This document shows, one piece after another, positions 25,259-28,199 of a stretch of DNA of 28,199 nt. A model generated the notes under the pieces. That model ran no database searches, had not been told where the DNA came from, and worked only from the letters and a program-made list of their open reading frames with translations. This DNA is from Coxiellaceae bacterium UBA6002. GTDB taxonomy: Bacteria; Pseudomonadota; Gammaproteobacteria; UBA6002. The translations under genes were made by a program, and so were the position numbers. The DNA lies in NCBI GenBank assembly GCA_002429595.1, contig DJAM01000053.1, positions 1-28,199 of the forward strand, read 5' to 3'. Numbering within the stretch: position 1 is the stretch's first letter; each line of letters begins with the position of its first letter.

Positions 25259-25882
25259 ATGGCACATTTTTTTGCTATCAGTTTATTAATTATATTAGCG
25301 GCAATTTCTCCCGGACCTGACTTTGCTATGGTGATTAAGAATTCTATGTTTTCAGGCAGAAAATCTGGGATTATGACTGCGGTTGGCATTACTGCGAGTC
25401 TTCTCGTCCACTCCGTATACTCTGTATTAGGATTAGCGGTGGTGATTACACATTCATTATTGCTATTCAATTTCATCAAATATCTTGGCGCCGCCTATAT
25501 CATCTATTTAGGAATAAAAAGCATTTTCTCAAAAAATAGCGCTCTTAAACTAAATGAAGTTAAGGAGTTTCAAGTACTCACTCCTTATCAAGCCTTCATG
25601 CAAGGACTTTTGTGTAATTTACTTAATCCTAAGGCAATTATGTTTATTTTGGCGTTCTTTACTTTAGCCATCGATTCATCATCTACCTGGTTCGAACGTA
25701 TCGGTTTTGGTATTGAGATTTCATTGGTGCATCTGGTTTGGTTTACGCTACTTGCTACCGTCATAACACATAGCAGAGTTAAACGTAATATCAGCAAAAT
25801 ACAAGGTTATCTCTCTAAAGTTATGGGAGCGGTTTTGATTGGTTTTGGCACACGCATCTGCTTTTTGAATCAAGCACTTTAA
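25259..25882 (+). CDS. LysE/RhtB family amino-acid exporter
   Basis: 207-aa inner-membrane protein of five or six hydrophobic helices. The N-terminal AISPGPDFAMVIKNS is the LysE/RhtB signature, and GIKSIFSKNSAL plus LLNPKAIMFILAFF match the conserved middle of the family. These proteins export amino acids such as homoserine, threonine, lysine or leucine. GAGGTAGG upstream is a good ribosome binding site and fixes the ATG. It leads an operon with the MarR-GNAT gene (five bases between) and the TudS-like gene; the MarR part may regulate it. Confidence 0.9.
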   Translation: MAHFFAISLLIILAAISPGPDFAMVIKNSMFSGRKSGIMTAVGITASLLVHSVYSVLGLAVVITHSLLLFNFIKYLGAAYIIYLGIKSIFSKNSALKLNEVKEFQVLTPYQAFMQGLLCNLLNPKAIMFILAFFTLAIDSSSTWFERIGFGIEISLVHLVWFTLLATVITHSRVKRNISKIQGYLSKVMGAVLIGFGTRICFLNQAL

Positions 25883-25887
25883 CCGAA

Positions 25888-26865
25888 ATGAAATTAATGG
25901 CTAAAAAAGATTTAACGAGCGATATTCGAAATGCAGCACGACAATTAATTCGAGAGTTAGGTCTATTGAAACTAAATAATGTTCCGTCGAATAGAACGAC
26001 ACAGGAGTGGCACGCATTAATTGAGATTCAAAACCAACCTAATATAACCATCGCTAAACTAGGAGAACTACTGCTGCTTTCAAAATCCCGCACCTCACGG
26101 GTTGTTACTTCTCTAGCGAAAGAACATCTTGTAGAGTCATCTGATGGCATCGATCGCCGCGAGAAACTGTTGCAATTAACTAATAAAGGTGTAAACGAAA
26201 TACAACGCATTGATGAGTTTACTAATAAAAAAGTAAAAGGCGCCCTAACCTTTTTAAATCTTAATGAGCAAAACCAAATAATTGCTGCCATGCAACTCTA
26301 CTCGAAAGCTTTGCAAAAAAATCGAAAACTACAAGAAGGAATCAAAATCCACACTCTCTCAACCTCGCGAGTACTGCGCTTGCAAATAATAGACATGATT
26401 GAGAACATTCAGAAAAATGAATTTACGTTGCCAATTACATCAGATCTAAACAGTGGTATATTAAAAGCTGAGCCAGAATATTATTATAACAATAGCTCAA
26501 ATTTTTGGTATGCAGTCGATGATAATGGCAAAATTGTCGGTTCAATCGGCTTAAAAAAAATAAATAACACAGCCGCGGAGTTAAAAAAGTTTTTTGTGGC
26601 AGCCAACTACCGCGGTAGAGGCATATCTCAAAAGCTTCTGCAAGTCCTGATTAAAACCGCGATAAAGCATCAATTTAAATACTTATATCTTGGAACGGTT
26701 AGCAAACTTCAAGCGGCCAATAACTTTTATGTGAAATATGGCTTTAATAAAATAAGCGCCAACCAACTGCCACCACAATTTGAAAAGTGCTTTCTTGATA
26801 ATGTTTTCTTTAAGGTTAAATGCAAAGATTTAGAGAGTATTCTCTTGAATCAAATTAGAGAATGA
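25888..26865 (+). CDS. MarR-type regulator fused to GNAT acetyltransferase
   Basis: 325 aa in two parts. Residues 1-150 are a MarR winged helix: TQEWHALIEIQ, the recognition region ITIAKLGELLLLSKSRTSRVV, and wing DGIDRREKLLQLTNKG. Residues 165-320 are a GNAT acetyltransferase with the acetyl-CoA motif VAANYRGRGISQKLL and the C-terminal LQAANNFYVKYGFNKI. MarR-GNAT fusions are a known architecture; usually the ligand or substrate is a small amine or amino acid. An alternative ATG three codons in (MAKKD) is possible. Position between an amino-acid exporter and a desulfidase-like gene, with gaps of five and nine bases, suggests it controls this operon. Confidence 0.88.
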   Translation: MKLMAKKDLTSDIRNAARQLIRELGLLKLNNVPSNRTTQEWHALIEIQNQPNITIAKLGELLLLSKSRTSRVVTSLAKEHLVESSDGIDRREKLLQLTNKGVNEIQRIDEFTNKKVKGALTFLNLNEQNQIIAAMQLYSKALQKNRKLQEGIKIHTLSTSRVLRLQIIDMIENIQKNEFTLPITSDLNSGILKAEPEYYYNNSSNFWYAVDDNGKIVGSIGLKKINNTAAELKKFFVAANYRGRGISQKLLQVLIKTAIKHQFKYLYLGTVSKLQAANNFYVKYGFNKISANQLPPQFEKCFLDNVFFKVKCKDLESILLNQIRE

Positions 26866-26874
26866 GATCTTAGA

Positions 26875-27366
26875 ATGGAAAAAATTCTAATCAGTCGATG
26901 CTTGCTGGGTGAAAAAGTCCGCTATGACGGTGGCCATAATTCATTTTGTGAGCATCCTCTCGTTAAAAGATGGCTTGAAGAAGGCAGGATAATTAAAATC
27001 TGTCCCGAAGTACAAGCAGAAATGCACATCCCACGACCCTCTTCTGAAATCGTTGGCAATGGTGGCGGCCATGCAGTATTGATTAGAGCTGCAAATGTGG
27101 TTTCTAGCAATGGCACTGATGAATCTGAGTCTTATCTCAAAGGCGCCAAATTGGCATTGGATCTCGCATTGGAGCATCAAATAAAAATAGCCATTTTGAA
27201 AGATGGTAGCCCTTCTTGTGGCAGCAGTAGAATTTATGATGGCAGTTTCAACAACACAAAAATTTTAGGGGAAGGCGTTACCGCAGCATTATTACGGCAA
27301 AATAATGTCTTGGTATTTAACGAAAATGAACTGGAGAAAGTAGCGAAGATGTTAGATAAACGATAA
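26875..27366 (+). CDS. TudS/DUF523 family protein (thiouracil desulfidase-like)
   Basis: 163 aa. ISRCLLGEKVRYDGG, KICPEV, IPRPSSEIVG, LKDGSPSCGSSRIYDGSF and GEGVTAALL are the ordered motifs of DUF523. Characterised members (TudS) are 2-thiouracil desulfidases with a [4Fe-4S] cluster held by three cysteines; here Cys9, Cys43 and Cys115 occupy those places, and Glu45 after Cys43 fits the catalytic acid. It is a stand-alone short version without the DUF1722 extension. Likely cytoplasmic, removing sulfur from thiolated bases or a related compound. It is the last gene of the LysE/MarR-GNAT operon. Confidence 0.88.
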   Translation: MEKILISRCLLGEKVRYDGGHNSFCEHPLVKRWLEEGRIIKICPEVQAEMHIPRPSSEIVGNGGGHAVLIRAANVVSSNGTDESESYLKGAKLALDLALEHQIKIAILKDGSPSCGSSRIYDGSFNNTKILGEGVTAALLRQNNVLVFNENELEKVAKMLDKR

Positions 27367-27558
27367 GCCTCTCATCAAGCATCTTTGTTAATTAACAGTC
27401 TCTAGACTCTTCTAGATTATCACGCAAAAACTTTGGTGATATTTCTCATGCTGTTTCAGCGGCACCGCATTATAAATTTAAAATTACTTCTTTTTATTTG
27501 GTTGCCCATACTCCTTGTGATGATTTTCTTCTCGTTCAATTATTGTTTACATTTAAGC

Positions 27559-27999
27559 TCAAGCTTTGGCTTTCATCCGAAAACTAACGGCAAATCGATT
27601 CCAGCTATTTATCGCAATAATCGCCATAGTAAGATCAACTAGGTCTTTTTCGCTGAAATGCTTTCTAACTTCTTCGTAAACATCATCCGAAGCACCCGTC
27701 TTAGGCAATAAGGTTACTGCCTCAGTCCAACCCAAAGCCGCCCGCTCACGTTCAGTAAAGAAAGTCGACTCACGCCAAACAACCACAGAATTTAGCCGCC
27801 GCTCAGATTCACCTGCCTTAAGAGCATCAGCACAATGCATGTCGACACAATAAGCGCAACCGTTTATCTGGGAAGCACGGAGCCTCACCAACTCTAATAA
27901 AGGTTTCTCGAGATCAGATTTATTGATATATCCTTCAAATCCTAACAGGGTTTTAACCGCATCTGGGGCCACCTTCTGATATTCGATCCTTGTATGCAT
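27559..27999 (-). CDS. Carboxymuconolactone decarboxylase family (AhpD-like) protein
   Basis: 146 aa, the usual length for this all-helical family. The core motif LVRLRASQINGCAYCVDMHC carries the CxxC (Cys48, Cys51) and His55 of AhpD-like alkylhydroperoxidases, and LVDLTMAIIAINSWNRFAV is the conserved C-terminal helix. These proteins reduce hydroperoxides using a dithiol or act in protocatechuate-type pathways; the CxxC with His favours the peroxidase type. GGAGGA before the ATG is a good ribosome binding site. By eye the base composition is somewhat GC-richer than that of its neighbours. No partner reductase is adjacent. Confidence 0.88.
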   Translation of the reverse strand: MHTRIEYQKVAPDAVKTLLGFEGYINKSDLEKPLLELVRLRASQINGCAYCVDMHCADALKAGESERRLNSVVVWRESTFFTERERAALGWTEAVTLLPKTGASDDVYEEVRKHFSEKDLVDLTMAIIAINSWNRFAVSFRMKAKA

Positions 28000-28099
28000 A
28001 AAAATCCTCCATAAATTGTTCTTACTAATTGCCCAAGTATAGGCCTAGTAGAAAAAAGAATTTGTCGTCGTTCCTGTCTTTTACTACGTCATTCTTTAT

Positions 28100-28109
28100 G
28101 GCCTAGGCC
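28100..28109. repeat. 10-bp perfect palindrome
   Basis: GGCCTAGGCC just ahead of the terminal repeat array; a similar TAGGCCTA lies at 28040-28047. They sit between the AhpD-like gene and the window end and may be operator or repeat-element parts. Confidence 0.3.
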
Positions 28110-28122
28110 CACGCTTGCTCGC

Positions 28123-28199
28123 TTATTACCGATTCACCGCGACCTCCTTATTGCCAACATCCCGCGACCACAGTTATTGCCGACGTCCCGCGAACAAGT
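28123..28199. repeat. Imperfect tandem repeats at the window edge
   Basis: Three 22-base units of the form TTATTRCCRAYNYCCCGCGAMC start at 28123, 28148 and 28174, a period of 25-26 bases. They are clearly GC-richer than the surrounding DNA. The array is cut by the window end, so its true length is unknown. No open frame of note covers it; it looks like an intergenic dispersed repeat element. Confidence 0.6.

Noticed and set aside
27433..27642. Plus-strand 69-aa frame with a hydrophobic N-terminus
   Set aside because: Its 3' half overlaps the well-supported AhpD-like gene on the other strand, it has no good ribosome binding site, and the hydrophobicity follows from T-rich DNA.
28123..28199. 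CRISPR array
   Set aside because: Units are imperfect and separated by only 3-4 bases, with no spacers of normal length and no cas genes.
1..28199. tRNA, rRNA, integrase, transposase or attachment site
   Set aside because: Scanning for T-loop-like sequences and for mobile-element protein motifs found none that hold up.

Overview
The window is AT-rich, with compact gene spacing and Shine-Dalgarno sites ahead of several genes. The protein families point to a gammaproteobacterium. The mix resembles genomes of the Legionella/Coxiella/Berkiella kind (order Legionellales): a decayed giant kinase/ATPase/cyclase, tandem paralogues with acidic tails, a eukaryote-like membrane protein, and a haloperoxidase-like PAP2 enzyme. 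That placement is inference; there is no rRNA, tRNA or housekeeping gene here to fix it.

Layout. (1) 1-5.4 kb: a GAF sensor histidine kinase facing the remains of one very large Ser/Thr kinase - ATPase - TPR - GAF - nucleotide cyclase protein. That protein is now split by a frameshift and an internal deletion into a kinase fragment and a cyclase fragment. (2) 5.4-6.3 kb: a gene-poor stretch with two small unrecognised open frames. (3) 6.3-9.7 kb: a signal-peptide/single-TM protein, then two tandem 417-aa paralogues; these are candidates for secreted or host-directed proteins. (4) 9.65-10.5 kb: a minus-strand pair, an alkyltransferase-like DNA repair protein and a hotdog thioesterase. (5) 10.5-14.7 kb: four consecutive plus-strand envelope proteins (DUF4424, an LprI-like lipoprotein and two unknowns). 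(6) 22.2-14.7 kb, minus strand: the most unusual part, a tightly packed seven-gene biosynthetic-type operon. (7) 22.5-25.1 kb: a frameshifted PAP2/vanadium-haloperoxidase-like gene and a flavin disulfide reductase. (8) 25.3-27.4 kb: a LysE exporter / MarR-GNAT fusion / TudS-type (DUF523) operon. (9) An AhpD-like carboxymuconolactone decarboxylase family protein, then a GC-richer array of short repeats at the window edge.

The operon at 22.2-14.7 kb reads, in order of transcription: a 162-aa protein of no recognised family; a strong hairpin; a JmjC/cupin-type Fe(II)/2-oxoglutarate oxygenase; a SagB-type flavin dehydrogenase with two nitroreductase-like halves; a 69-aa PqqD-like protein; an HPr-kinase-like P-loop protein; a class I methyltransferase; and an Atm1-like ABC exporter. 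Three consecutive junctions are ATGA stop/start overlaps. This is the logic of a ribosomally synthesised, post-translationally modified peptide (RiPP) or related tailoring pathway: abundant first product, hairpin, tailoring enzymes, exporter. It has no YcaO cyclodehydratase, no lasso cyclase, no lanthipeptide synthetase, no radical SAM enzyme and no C39 peptidase. I did not match it to a characterised pathway.

All family calls come from reading motifs by eye. No database search was run.
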